Assembly (NCBI RefSeq): GCF_037081775.1
Contig: NZ_JBAMHQ010000001.1
Span: 806,001-870,000 of the forward strand
Source: Haladaptatus sp. ZSTT2
GTDB lineage: Archaea > Halobacteriota > Halobacteria > Halobacteriales > Halococcaceae
Length of the DNA: 64,000 nt
Direction: 5' to 3'
Below are positions 1 through 7,307 of this stretch, piece after piece. The notes beneath the pieces were generated by a model, which was not told where the DNA came from, searched no databases, and worked only from the letters and a program-made list of their open reading frames with translations. The position numbers and the translations under genes were made by a program. Position 1 is the first letter of the stretch, and each line of letters begins with the position of its first letter.

Positions 1-102
1 CTGACAGGACCTGAGTAGATTTCTACGGTCGTGCTGCATACACCCTCTGAGTGTTGCACGCCGCTTCTGACAGTGTCCGAGTAGGTTTGTGTGGTTGTGC
101 TG
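1..102. repeat. Imperfect direct repeat at left edge, within a gene-free 350-bp stretch
   Basis: Positions 1-36 and 67-102 can be aligned: both begin ctgaca and end tcgtgctg or ttgtgctg, with about three quarters of positions identical. No believable protein reads through 1-350 on either strand; the open frames there look like GC-skew artefacts. An AT-rich box near 293-302 (aaatataatt) is a candidate TATA element for the gene starting at 351. The repeat could be the decayed end of something lying outside the window. Confidence 0.3.
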
Positions 103-350
103 AACTCAGCGCGCAAGTCGGTCACTGGAAAGACGGAGGCGTGGTTGTCGATAGGTCGGATGTTGCTGCCTGCCCCAGACAGCCCGTGAGGAGGACACTA
201 CACCCACTGCCCACAGAGGGCCCCGGAGTGTTCCTCTCATGGCGATCATGTCAGGAGGTTCAGGATAACGAATTACAGTCCGCTTTCGGATAGAAATATA
301 ATTCAGCTTACATTTATTCCCCACTGGGGCGTCGATAACGATGAGGAAAG

Positions 351-953
351 ATGACCAGAACCGATACAGCCGACCGAAGAAGCGAGGCCCAACAACCCGA
401 CGGTGTGTTGCGCCGTACCGTGTTGAAAGCCAGTGCCCTGACCATCGCAGCACTCGGGACAAGTGTCCCGGTTGCCGCCGATCCGATGGATCACGACGGC
501 GAACCGGGAGACGACCGCAAGGTCGACAGTCCCGTGGGATTTTACGTCGAAGTCCTCGCCGGACACTCGACCTTCCCCGACGGGGTCGCCGCGAAGTTCC
601 AGATGAAGTACAACGGTGCAAACGGAACTGTCGTTTCCAATTTGCCACGGGACGCGTCGACAACCGTCGTCGCCAAAGTGACGTGGGACCCAGAGGGTAC
701 CTCCGGATGGCACACCCACCCTGGACCAGTGATCGTCAGCGTCGTTGAAGGCGAACTCGAACTCATCAACGAGCGGGACTGCATCGTTCGGTCCTACTCG
801 GCAGGCGAGGCTTTCATCGACCCCGGGCAGGGAAACGTCCATACCGCGTCTAATCCGAGCCAGAGCGACATTGCCGTGGCATACGCGACGTTCTTCGGTG
901 TGCCCGACGGCGCGCCGCCGACGGTGTTCGTCCCACCGGTGAACTGCGAATAG
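351..953 (+). CDS. Tat-exported cupin-domain protein
   Basis: This 200-residue protein begins with a Tat-type signal: Arg21-Arg22 followed by TVLKASALTIAALG and a probable cleavage near VAA42, so it should act outside the cytoplasm. Residues about 110-190 form one cupin barrel. The first cupin motif is visible as WHTHPGP (His121, His123, then Glu134) and the second as GNVHTAS (His164), giving the usual metal-binding triad plus Glu. The substrate is unknown; single-cupin proteins range from dioxygenases to simple binders. The start at 351 is preceded by a GAGGAAAG ribosome-binding site. The regulator at 1053 follows on the same strand after about 100 bp and may control it. Confidence 0.75.
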   Translation: MTRTDTADRRSEAQQPDGVLRRTVLKASALTIAALGTSVPVAADPMDHDGEPGDDRKVDSPVGFYVEVLAGHSTFPDGVAAKFQMKYNGANGTVVSNLPRDASTTVVAKVTWDPEGTSGWHTHPGPVIVSVVEGELELINERDCIVRSYSAGEAFIDPGQGNVHTASNPSQSDIAVAYATFFGVPDGAPPTVFVPPVNCE

Positions 954-1052
954 CCACTCTACCGACGGCATGAACTGGCCGAGGTAATCGACCGGAAAAA
1001 CATAGTTTTGTTGATAATTGTTATGATTCACCGGCCCCTATTGGTGTATCCT

Positions 1053-2027
1053 ATGACCTCCGACGAAGAGCAGGAACACGAACTCACGCCGGATCGGGCT
1101 TTCGCTGTACTCGGCCACGAGACGCGACTCGCCATCCTGTTCGAACTCTGGAAACAACGCCGTCCCGACGAACACGTTCCCCAGCACCCGATGGCGTTCT
1201 CAGAGTTGCGAAAGTCCCTCGGGATGCGGGACGGGTCGCAGTTCAACTACCACCTCAAGCCCCTTCTGGGCCGGTTCGTTCACCAATCTGCGGATGGCTA
1301 CATTCTCCGACGGGAGGGGCAGCGCGTGGTCAGCGCGATCCTCGCCGGGGCGTTCACCGACGAAGTCGTGTTCGACACGGTTCCGAACGACAAGCCGTGC
1401 GAAATCTGTGGGGGCCAGACCGTCTTCGAGTGCAACACCGACCTGACCCGTGGATACTTTGCGATCAGGTGCACCGAGTGCGAGGGAGCGTTCGGCGGCA
1501 CTGGGTTCGATGGGGCATTGAGCCTGACCGACTCGCTCTCGCCGGTCGGCACGCGCAGCCGGGATCCGGAAGAATTCTACCGGGCTTTGGATGTCATGGT
1601 GAAACACCAAATCATGTCCGCAGTGGAGGGTGTCTGTCCCGACTGCACCGGAACCACGAGTGCGACGCCCAAGGTCTGTGAAGACCACCACGTCGAACCG
1701 GGCCGTCGCTGTGAGTCGTGTGACACCATCTTCGAGGTCCAGTACGACATCGTGTGTGATGTCTGTCAACAGATGATCGGTATTCCGAGCAACCGGTGTC
1801 TACTCACCGAGCCGCGAGTGCTCGTGTTTCTCGACGATCATGGCTACGACCCCTGGTACGACTGGCTCCTGATCGAACTCGAACTGGTCCAACGCCAGAC
1901 GGTCCGCTCCGAGGATCCGTTCGAACTGGAGATGGTCCTCGAGGCCGACGGGGACCGGCTGGTCGCAACCCTCGACGAGAAGGGTGTTGTCACTACTCTC
2001 CACACGGGTGCCTCGATCGGCGTGTAG
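1053..2027 (+). CDS. ArsR-type winged-helix regulator with zinc-ribbon C-terminal domain
   Basis: This 324-residue cytoplasmic protein opens with a winged helix (about residues 10-85: DRAFAVLGHETRLAILFEL, then FSELRKSLGMRDGSQFNYHL), the standard haloarchaeal ArsR/HTH_20 layout. The remainder carries paired cysteines (CEICGG, RCTEC, CPDC, CESC, CDVC), suggesting two zinc ribbons that may sense metal or redox state. I chose Met1053 over the upstream Met1008 because the HTH begins right after it and the 15 upstream residues are not protein-like. An AT-rich stretch at about 1000-1025 is a likely promoter. It is probably a regulator of the preceding cupin gene or of itself; the ligand is unknown. 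Confidence 0.75.
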   Translation: MTSDEEQEHELTPDRAFAVLGHETRLAILFELWKQRRPDEHVPQHPMAFSELRKSLGMRDGSQFNYHLKPLLGRFVHQSADGYILRREGQRVVSAILAGAFTDEVVFDTVPNDKPCEICGGQTVFECNTDLTRGYFAIRCTECEGAFGGTGFDGALSLTDSLSPVGTRSRDPEEFYRALDVMVKHQIMSAVEGVCPDCTGTTSATPKVCEDHHVEPGRRCESCDTIFEVQYDIVCDVCQQMIGIPSNRCLLTEPRVLVFLDDHGYDPWYDWLLIELELVQRQTVRSEDPFELEMVLEADGDRLVATLDEKGVVTTLHTGASIGV

Positions 2028-2317
2028 AATGTCGTGAGGAGCGGCCCGGTTGATGCTATTCTCTGTCTGTCTTAGCTAGACGAGAGGGCCGGTGTGACTG
2101 ACTTGCGCTTTATATTCAGCACACTGTTTCTCTCAGGTTCCGATGATTTCAAAAGACCCCTCTGATTGCTTTCGCCCGGATTCAGTATTCAGGCACAAGA
2201 TAGGGAATATTCTCGTGATTTGAACCGCTAACTTCCGCTGTGCAGAAGCGTCTATTCTACCATTGTTTATCTCTAGGAGGCCGCCATCTACAGGTTCAAC
2301 CGAGCGAAGCGGGAAAG
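2028..2317. other. Gene-free stretch with a tRNA-like fragment
   Basis: No supported protein gene. On the minus strand, about 2212-2262 reads like a worn tRNA piece: an anticodon-arm-like hairpin (CGCT, seven-base loop TCTGCAC, AGCG) followed by a T-loop-like GGTTCAAATC, but the T-stem and acceptor do not pair. I regard it as a decayed fragment or coincidence, not a tRNA gene. Other ORFs here are short and unconvincing. Confidence 0.35.
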
Positions 2318-2339
2318 TGGGTCGGGGCGGATTTGAACC
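2318..2339 (-). repeat. tRNA-Val tail copy 1
   Basis: These 22 bases are identical to the 3' end of tRNA-Val (2552-2573): discriminator, 3' acceptor strand, 3' T-stem and T-loop. Identity stops abruptly at the 5' T-stem, where it is replaced by tcggtcgcttcgctcc. It lies 234 bp downstream of the real tRNA tail in the tRNA's direction. It is a truncated duplicate and not a functional tRNA. Confidence 0.85.
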
Positions 2340-2390
2340 TCGGTCGCTTCGCTCCGCTCCGTTCCCTGCTTCAAATCCTTAGTAACAATG

Positions 2391-2437
2391 TTCACGACGC
2401 TGACCGCTCGCTTCGCTCGCGGAAGTTGCGTCGTGAA
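2391..2437. repeat. Inverted repeat next to tRNA-Val tail copy 2
   Basis: The outer arms ttcacgacgc (2391-2400) and gcgtcgtgaa (2428-2437) pair perfectly over 10 bp, with a smaller inverted repeat (ccgc...gcgg) inside. The right arm stops two bases before tail copy 2. The same placement of a hairpin directly against a tRNA tail is seen at the tRNA-Met locus. Confidence 0.8.
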
Positions 2438-2439
2438 AA

Positions 2440-2461
2440 TGGGTCGGGGCGGATTTGAACC
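2440..2461 (-). repeat. tRNA-Val tail copy 2
   Basis: This is a second 22-base identical copy of the tRNA-Val 3' end, 122 bp from copy 1 and 112 bp from the real tail. It is again followed by tcggtcgcttc in place of the rest of the T-arm. With copy 1 it forms a tandem array behind the intact tRNA, as expected for repeated attachment sites or a dedicated repeat unit. Confidence 0.85.
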
Positions 2462-2551
2462 TCGGTCGCTTCACTTCGTTTCGCTCCTTGATTCAAACCG
2501 CCCGCTCGTCACGACAGTAGTCGCTCGCGAGTTTGCTCGCGACAGAAGTAG

Positions 2552-2626
2552 TGGGTCGGGGCGGATTTGAACCGCCGACTTCCTCCGTGTGAAGGAGGTA
2601 TCATAACCAGCCTAGATCACCAACCC
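2552..2626 (-). tRNA. tRNA-Val(CAC)
   Basis: The minus strand folds into a complete 75-nt cloverleaf. The acceptor GGGTTGG pairs with CCGACCC (one T-G wobble) and has discriminator A. The anticodon arm is CCTCC-TTCACAC-GGAGG with anticodon CAC, reading GUG (valine). The T-arm is GGCGG-TTCAAAT-CCGCC. CCA is not encoded and there is no intron. Confidence 0.95.
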
Positions 2627-2688
2627 TCTGCAGTACCTCGTTTCCGACGACTGAACTTAAGGGTTACTTTCGGCAGCCGAAAAAAGGC

Positions 2689-2964
2689 TTAGTCGGACGC
2701 TTCTTCGCGGCTCGACCGGTAGTCATCGAGGCGCTCGCGGGCGCTCGCGATTGCCTCGCGGGTTTCGCCCTCGGCTCGCACCTGCAGCTTCTTCAGCTCC
2801 TCTCGCACCTCTTCGACACGGGAGGGCTCTGGTTCCTCATCCTCGCGGCTCGTAAGCGTGCGGAACTTCTCCTGGATTGGCGCAAGTTCGTCTGAAACGC
2901 CGCGCTTTGCGGTCTCACCGGCGCGCTTCAGGTAGTACTGCGTATCTTCAAAGTGCTTGTTCAT
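2689..2964 (-). CDS. Small acidic coiled-coil protein, haloarchaeal conserved type
   Basis: This is a soluble 91-residue protein rich in Glu, Arg and Lys with heptad-like spacing, beginning MNKHFEDTQYYLKRAGETA and probably forming a helical hairpin or coiled coil. It looks like a small conserved family of haloarchaea with no known function. Met2964 is chosen because the longer frame upstream is Arg-rich and unlike a haloarchaeal protein, and an AT-rich box (gataaaaccctta, about 2987-2999) lies just upstream. It is a single-gene unit, transcribed toward the tRNA. Confidence 0.65.
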   Translation of the reverse strand: MNKHFEDTQYYLKRAGETAKRGVSDELAPIQEKFRTLTSREDEEPEPSRVEEVREELKKLQVRAEGETREAIASARERLDDYRSSREEASD

Positions 2965-3091
2965 ACGTGTTAATACGACAACACTGGATAAAACCCTTAT
3001 GCCCAGGACAGTACGCGCGTGATGGATTTTCAGCGGGAGAAGACGAGGAAAGAATCTGCGTCGGCATCGATACCACAACACTTTTGGTTGT

Positions 3092-3107
3092 TTTAGGCCG
3101 ACCTAAA
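3092..3107. promoter_or_regulatory. TTTAGG-n4-CCTAAA palindrome, possible DtxR/iron-type operator
   Basis: The 16-bp near-perfect palindrome tttaggccgacctaaa lies in the 319-bp gap between the divergent small coiled-coil gene (start 2964) and the MBL hydrolase gene (start 3284). Its half-sites resemble the TTAGG/CCTAA arms bound by DtxR-family metal regulators. The rest of the gap holds no gene I can support. The assignment rests on shape only. Confidence 0.35.
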
Positions 3108-3283
3108 TCTGCAGGCGGTGCACAGAGGGCGACCATCCGTCGCAGTCGGCGTCTGTCCCAAAGCCGACGCATGGATGAGTGCGGCGGGGTCGTCCGAGAC
3201 CGTGGGCATCACCCGGTCGCTGGCACCCGTCCACTTTTTCGCCCGGCATAACTTGTATAGCACAGCGTGTGAAACTCGTGGCT

Positions 3284-4231
3284 ATGTTCACACGGTTTTC
3301 TATCCCGACGCCGTTTCGTGTCGGCGCGGTCAACGCCTATCTCTCCGGTCGCACCGTCGTTGACCCCGGTCCCGACAGCGAGGAGGCGTGGGCCGCCCTC
3401 TTAGACGGCTTCGACGAACACGGCATGACGCCAAACGAAGTCGAACAGGTCGTCGTCACCCACCCACACCCTGACCACTTCGGCCTCGCTGCGCGACTCC
3501 AAGCCGAAGGCGCAACCGTCATCGCCAGCCCCGAAGCCGCCCGTATCATGGCCGACTTTCCCGGCGAACTCGAACACGAACAGACCTTCTTCGCCGACTT
3601 CTTCGAGCGCAACGGGATGTCGAACGCGACCGCAAACGCCGTCGTCAACCTTCCCGAATCGTTCCTCTCCTACGCCCCGAGCGTCGAAACAGACCACGAA
3701 GTCGGTGGGGGCGACCAAATCGAAATCAACGGCGAACCACTCGTCGCCCACCGCGTCACCGGCCACGCGATTGGCGAACTCATCTTCGAATTCACCGAGG
3801 GCGACGAACGCCACGCCATCGTCGGCGACAACGTCCTCAACGAGATTACGCCAAACCCACTGCTCCAACCGCCGGAACCCGACGAAGACGAACGCCCGCG
3901 CCCCCTTCCGGCGTTCAACGACTCACTGCGCGCGCTCAAAGCAGAACAGTACGACCGGTTCCTTCCCGGCCACCGGACCACTATCGAGAACCCGAGCGAG
4001 CGCATCCAAGAGATGTTAGACGCCCACGACGCCCGGACGAAGAAGGTGTACGGCCTCGTCGACGGCCCCACGACGGCCGTCGAAATCATGCACGAACTGT
4101 TCGGTGACCTCCCCGTGACCGAGTTCTTCCCCGGCATGAGCGAAGCCGTCGGCCACTTAGACGTCCTCGAAGCCCGCGGCAAGGTGCGCCAGCACGAAAA
4201 CGGCGGCGTCATCGTCTACGAGCGGACATGA
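3284..4231 (+). CDS. Metallo-beta-lactamase-fold hydrolase
   Basis: This 315-residue cytoplasmic protein has a metallo-beta-lactamase fold. The dinuclear metal motif is HPHPDH (THPHPDHFGLAARL), followed by ligands in VTGHAIGE, the bridging Asp in VGDNVL and a final His in PGHRTTI. The last 70 or so residues (TTAVEIMHELFGD...LDVLEARGKV) look like the winged-helix tail of the LACTB2-like branch, which includes RNA endonucleases and thioesterase-like enzymes; the substrate cannot be named. The start at 3284 follows a TATA-like box (cttgtatag). Its stop overlaps the start of the amidohydrolase gene (ATGA at 4228), so the two are co-translated. Confidence 0.85.
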   Translation: MFTRFSIPTPFRVGAVNAYLSGRTVVDPGPDSEEAWAALLDGFDEHGMTPNEVEQVVVTHPHPDHFGLAARLQAEGATVIASPEAARIMADFPGELEHEQTFFADFFERNGMSNATANAVVNLPESFLSYAPSVETDHEVGGGDQIEINGEPLVAHRVTGHAIGELIFEFTEGDERHAIVGDNVLNEITPNPLLQPPEPDEDERPRPLPAFNDSLRALKAEQYDRFLPGHRTTIENPSERIQEMLDAHDARTKKVYGLVDGPTTAVEIMHELFGDLPVTEFFPGMSEAVGHLDVLEARGKVRQHENGGVIVYERT

Positions 4232-5955
4232 CTCGACTCCACGCCGTTGCCCTCGGAAACGCTCCTGCAGACCTCGTCGTCCGCGGCGCGCGAGTACTGT
4301 TCCCCGAGACAGGAGCGAAAAAGAAGCGAGCCATCGCCGTCGTCGGCGACCAGATCGCGGCACTCCCAGAAGACCCCGAGCCAATCATCGGCCCTGAGAC
4401 CACCGTCATCGACGCCGACGGCCTCGTCGCCATCCCCGGCCTCATCGACGCCCACACCCACATCGAAGCCCAACACGCCTTCGAATACGCCTACCCTCAC
4501 GTCCTCGAAGCGGGCACGACGAGCGTCATAAGCGAGTCGAACTGCCTCGGCTCGCTCTACGGCGCGGCCGCTTCCGAACAGCTGCTACGCGCAACAGCCC
4601 CGCTCGCAGTGAGCGTATTTCTTACCATCCCTCCACAGCCACTCGTCTCGACGTTCACGCCTGCGTGGGCAGACGAGGCCGAGAAACAGGCGCTCTGTGA
4701 CAGCCTCACCCACCCGCGCGTCGTCGGAGTGGGCGAAGTTGACTGGATACACGTCGTCGGCCGCGACCCGCCTCTGTTCGACCTCTACGACGAGGCGAAG
4801 GCACGGGGCAAGCCAATCAGCGGCCACGGCGCGGGCTGTAAGGGTGCGAACCTGCAGGTCTTTGCGAGCGTTGTGGACAACGACCACGAGGCCATCGCCG
4901 GAGACGAGATGATAGCCCGCCTCGAAGCCGGCATCCACGCGATTGGCCGCTCGGGGACGGTCCGCGACGACACACAGGCCGTCGCAGATGCCTATCACGA
5001 AATTGGCCCCGCAGACCTCTCACTTTCGACCGACAGCGTCTGGCCGGGAGACGTGCGTGAGGGTATCTACATGAACCGCGTCGTCCGCCGCGCAATCGAC
5101 GCCGGTGTCGCCCCCGAAGACGCGATTCGGATGGCGACGCTGAATCCAGCCACGCACTTTGGTCTCACAGACCGGGGGACGCTCTCGCCGGGCAAACGCG
5201 CCGACATCATCCTCCTCTCCTCCCTCGAAACAGTCGAAATCGAGACGGTCATCGCAGGCGGTGAGGTTGTGGTCGAAAACGGCACCGCGACCGTCGAGCC
5301 AGTCCCCTACGAGTACCCCGACCACTTCTACGAGAGTGTCCACCTCCCCGAAACGCTCGACCTCACGGTGCCTGAATCGGTCGCCCGCGACGGCTCCGTC
5401 CGCGCCATCGAACACGTCACCGGCCTCTTCACCCAAGACGCACTCGCAGAACCAGCGGTCGAAGCCGGGAGCCTCGTCGCTGACCCCGACGGAGACGTGC
5501 TGAAAGTAGTCGTCATCGACCGCCACCCCGCAGGCGACAGGGACGCTTTCGTTGGCTTCGTCACCGGCCTCGGTCTCGAATCGGGAGCCGTGGCGACGAC
5601 CACCGCGTGGGAGGCCGGACTGACCATCGCCGTAGGCGCGGACGACGACGCAATCCACGCAGCCATCGACCACCTCCGCGAGCAAGGCGGCGGTTGGACG
5701 GTTGTCGATGATGACGACCTCACCGCAGCCCACCCGTGTCGCGTCGGCGGCTTCTTCGCGGACGTGCCAATTGACGAGGCCGCTGCGAACATTGAGGCCG
5801 TCCGCACAGCACTCAAAAATCAGGGTGTCACCGCAGACCAACCAATGCTCGCGGTGGCGACGCTCACCTTCCTCGGCGTCCCGATTCTCAAACTCACCCC
5901 GCAGGGCTACGCGAATATCCTGACCCAAGAACTGGTCGGCCTCACCCCCGACTAA
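4228..5955 (+). CDS. Adenine-deaminase-like amidohydrolase
   Basis: This 575-residue metal-dependent hydrolase follows the adenine deaminase (Ade) plan. It has an amidohydrolase barrel with HTHIE (His76, His78), a GVGE motif (Glu170), SGHGAG (His200), NDHEA (His220-Glu221) and STD (Asp269), then NPATHFGLTDRGTLSPGKRAD. The C-terminal Ade domain is recognisable (GFVTGLGLESGAVATT) but lacks the His-Asp-Ser-His-Asn stretch usual there, having AWEAG instead. It may be a paralogue acting on another purine or cyclic amide. It overlaps the MBL hydrolase by 4 bp, and such a pair suggests successive steps on one substrate (inference). Confidence 0.75.
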   Translation: MTRLHAVALGNAPADLVVRGARVLFPETGAKKKRAIAVVGDQIAALPEDPEPIIGPETTVIDADGLVAIPGLIDAHTHIEAQHAFEYAYPHVLEAGTTSVISESNCLGSLYGAAASEQLLRATAPLAVSVFLTIPPQPLVSTFTPAWADEAEKQALCDSLTHPRVVGVGEVDWIHVVGRDPPLFDLYDEAKARGKPISGHGAGCKGANLQVFASVVDNDHEAIAGDEMIARLEAGIHAIGRSGTVRDDTQAVADAYHEIGPADLSLSTDSVWPGDVREGIYMNRVVRRAIDAGVAPEDAIRMATLNPATHFGLTDRGTLSPGKRADIILLSSLETVEIETVIAGGEVVVENGTATVEPVPYEYPDHFYESVHLPETLDLTVPESVARDGSVRAIEHVTGLFTQDALAEPAVEAGSLVADPDGDVLKVVVIDRHPAGDRDAFVGFVTGLGLESGAVATTTAWEAGLTIAVGADDDAIHAAIDHLREQGGGWTVVDDDDLTAAHPCRVGGFFADVPIDEAAANIEAVRTALKNQGVTADQPMLAVATLTFLGVPILKLTPQGYANILTQELVGLTPD

Positions 5956-5956
5956 C

Positions 5957-6490
5957 TCAGTACGTCGGACTCTCTTCGGGAACGCCCTCGCGCTTGTTGA
6001 CCACGCGCGCGAGGACGAACAGCGCATCGGACAGTCTGTTCAGGTACTTTACAGCCTCTGGATTGGCTTCTTCTTCGTTGATGAGCGCGACCGCCCGGCG
6101 CTCGGCGCGCCGACAGACCGCGCGGGCGTGGTGCAGTTTCGCGCCGGGTTCGCTCCCCGACGGAAGAATGAAGTTTCGAAGCGGCTCCAGTTCTGCGTCG
6201 AGTTCGTCCATCCACTGTTCGAGCAAGGCAACATGTTCTGGGCGAACCACGGGGTCGTCTGCGTCCGGGTCAGGGTTCGCAAAGTCTGCCTGCACGATGT
6301 GGAGGTGGTTTTGAATCGAGCGAAGCTTCTCGTCGATGTCCTCGTGGCCGGTCGGTCTGACGACGCCGACGAGGGCGTTCACCTCGTCTACGCTCCCGTA
6401 GGCTTCGATGCGGTGGCTCGCCTTCGACACGCGAGACATGTTCGAGAGGTCGGTCTTGCCCTCGTCGCCGCGTTTGGTGTAAATCTTCAT
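5957..6490 (-). CDS. pduO: Cob(I)yrinic acid a,c-diamide / cob(I)alamin adenosyltransferase, PduO type
   Basis: This 177-residue protein transfers the adenosyl group of ATP to cob(I)alamin, giving adenosylcobalamin. The PduO signatures are present: N-terminal ATP loop YTKRGDEGKTDL, SVDEVNALVG, HHARAVCRRAERR and YLNRLSDALFVLAR. Length is normal. Met6490 (MKIYTKRGDEG) is the family start; a longer upstream extension is not conserved-looking. It is convergent with the amidohydrolase (1 bp apart) and divergent from the TenA gene (78 bp). Its product is the cofactor of the class II ribonucleotide reductase at 57530-60616. Confidence 0.92.
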   Translation of the reverse strand: MKIYTKRGDEGKTDLSNMSRVSKASHRIEAYGSVDEVNALVGVVRPTGHEDIDEKLRSIQNHLHIVQADFANPDPDADDPVVRPEHVALLEQWMDELDAELEPLRNFILPSGSEPGAKLHHARAVCRRAERRAVALINEEEANPEAVKYLNRLSDALFVLARVVNKREGVPEESPTY

Positions 6491-6568
6491 GCCCGTATCG
6501 AGGGCCGCGAGCGACTTATACCCGGGCAGACGGTGAACAGTTTTCAGGTGGCCGTGCGAACGCGAGCC

Positions 6569-7234
6569 ATGGCCTTCAGCGATACCCTGTGCGAGGAGGG
6601 GCGTCCCATCCTTGAATCGATTCTCGACCACCCGATGGTCGTCGGCCTCGGCGACGGCACGCTCGATGAATCGCCGTTTCGCTACTGGGTGAAACAGGAC
6701 TACGTCTACCTCGTCGACTACAGTCGCGTATTCGCCCTCGGGGCGGCGTCAGCCCCCACGCTCTCACAGCTCTCGACGTTCGCCACCCTTCTCGACGAAA
6801 CGGTGAATACCGAGATGGACCTCCACCGCGCCTACGCCGCCGAGTTTGGGATTAGCGAGGAGGCACTCGAAGCGACGAAGCCCTCACCGACCACGCAAGC
6901 TTATACCGACTTCCTCGTCCGCACCGCGGCCACCGAACCCTTCGCCAACCTCGTCGCCGCGCTCTTGCCGTGTATGTGGGGGTTCAACCAGACCGCTCGC
7001 CACCTCGATGTGCGCGGAAAACCCAACCACGAGCAGTATGCAGAATGGATTGAGATGTACGCGAGCGACGAGTTCACCGAACTCACTGATTGGTGTCTCG
7101 ACCTGCTCGATACTGTCGCTACCGACGCAGGACCCACCGCCCGCGAGGAGATGCGCGAGCGATTCCTCACCTCGTTTCGCTACGAGTACCGCTTCTGGGA
7201 TGCAGCGTGGCGAGAGGAACGGTGGACGGTGTGA
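6569..7234 (+). CDS. tenA: TenA family thiaminase II / aminopyrimidine aminohydrolase
   Basis: This 221-residue all-helical protein of the TenA family hydrolyses thiamine breakdown products (aminopyrimidines) so that the pyrimidine moiety can be salvaged. The active-site cysteine sits in LLPCMWGFNQ and the C-terminal catalytic Glu in FRYEYRFWDAAW, as in TenA; the YWVKQDYVYL motif is also typical. The start at 6569 (MAFSDTL) fits family length; the long upstream frame is antisense to pduO. A sodium:solute symporter and a microprotein follow at 7308 and 8843, suggesting the set imports and processes a thiamine precursor. Confidence 0.88.
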   Translation: MAFSDTLCEEGRPILESILDHPMVVGLGDGTLDESPFRYWVKQDYVYLVDYSRVFALGAASAPTLSQLSTFATLLDETVNTEMDLHRAYAAEFGISEEALEATKPSPTTQAYTDFLVRTAATEPFANLVAALLPCMWGFNQTARHLDVRGKPNHEQYAEWIEMYASDEFTELTDWCLDLLDTVATDAGPTAREEMRERFLTSFRYEYRFWDAAWREERWTV

Positions 7235-7307
7235 AATTAGTGGGTAATACCACCAACTTTTAATCCCCGTATCGCAGACCCACTGCTATGTACGAATTCG
7301 TCTCAGT

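Noticed and set aside
303-1031. Minus-strand frame over the cupin gene
   Set aside because: Its product is a mirror of the cupin reading frame; the plus strand has signal peptide and cupin motifs.
5020-6027. Minus-strand frame antisense to the amidohydrolase (335 codons)
   Set aside because: Overlaps a well-supported amidohydrolase and adjoining pduO; no family motif.
6491-6568. Thiamine-pyrophosphate riboswitch before tenA or B12 riboswitch before pduO
   Set aside because: The divergent gap is only 78 bp, and I see no conserved thi-box or B12-box sequence.
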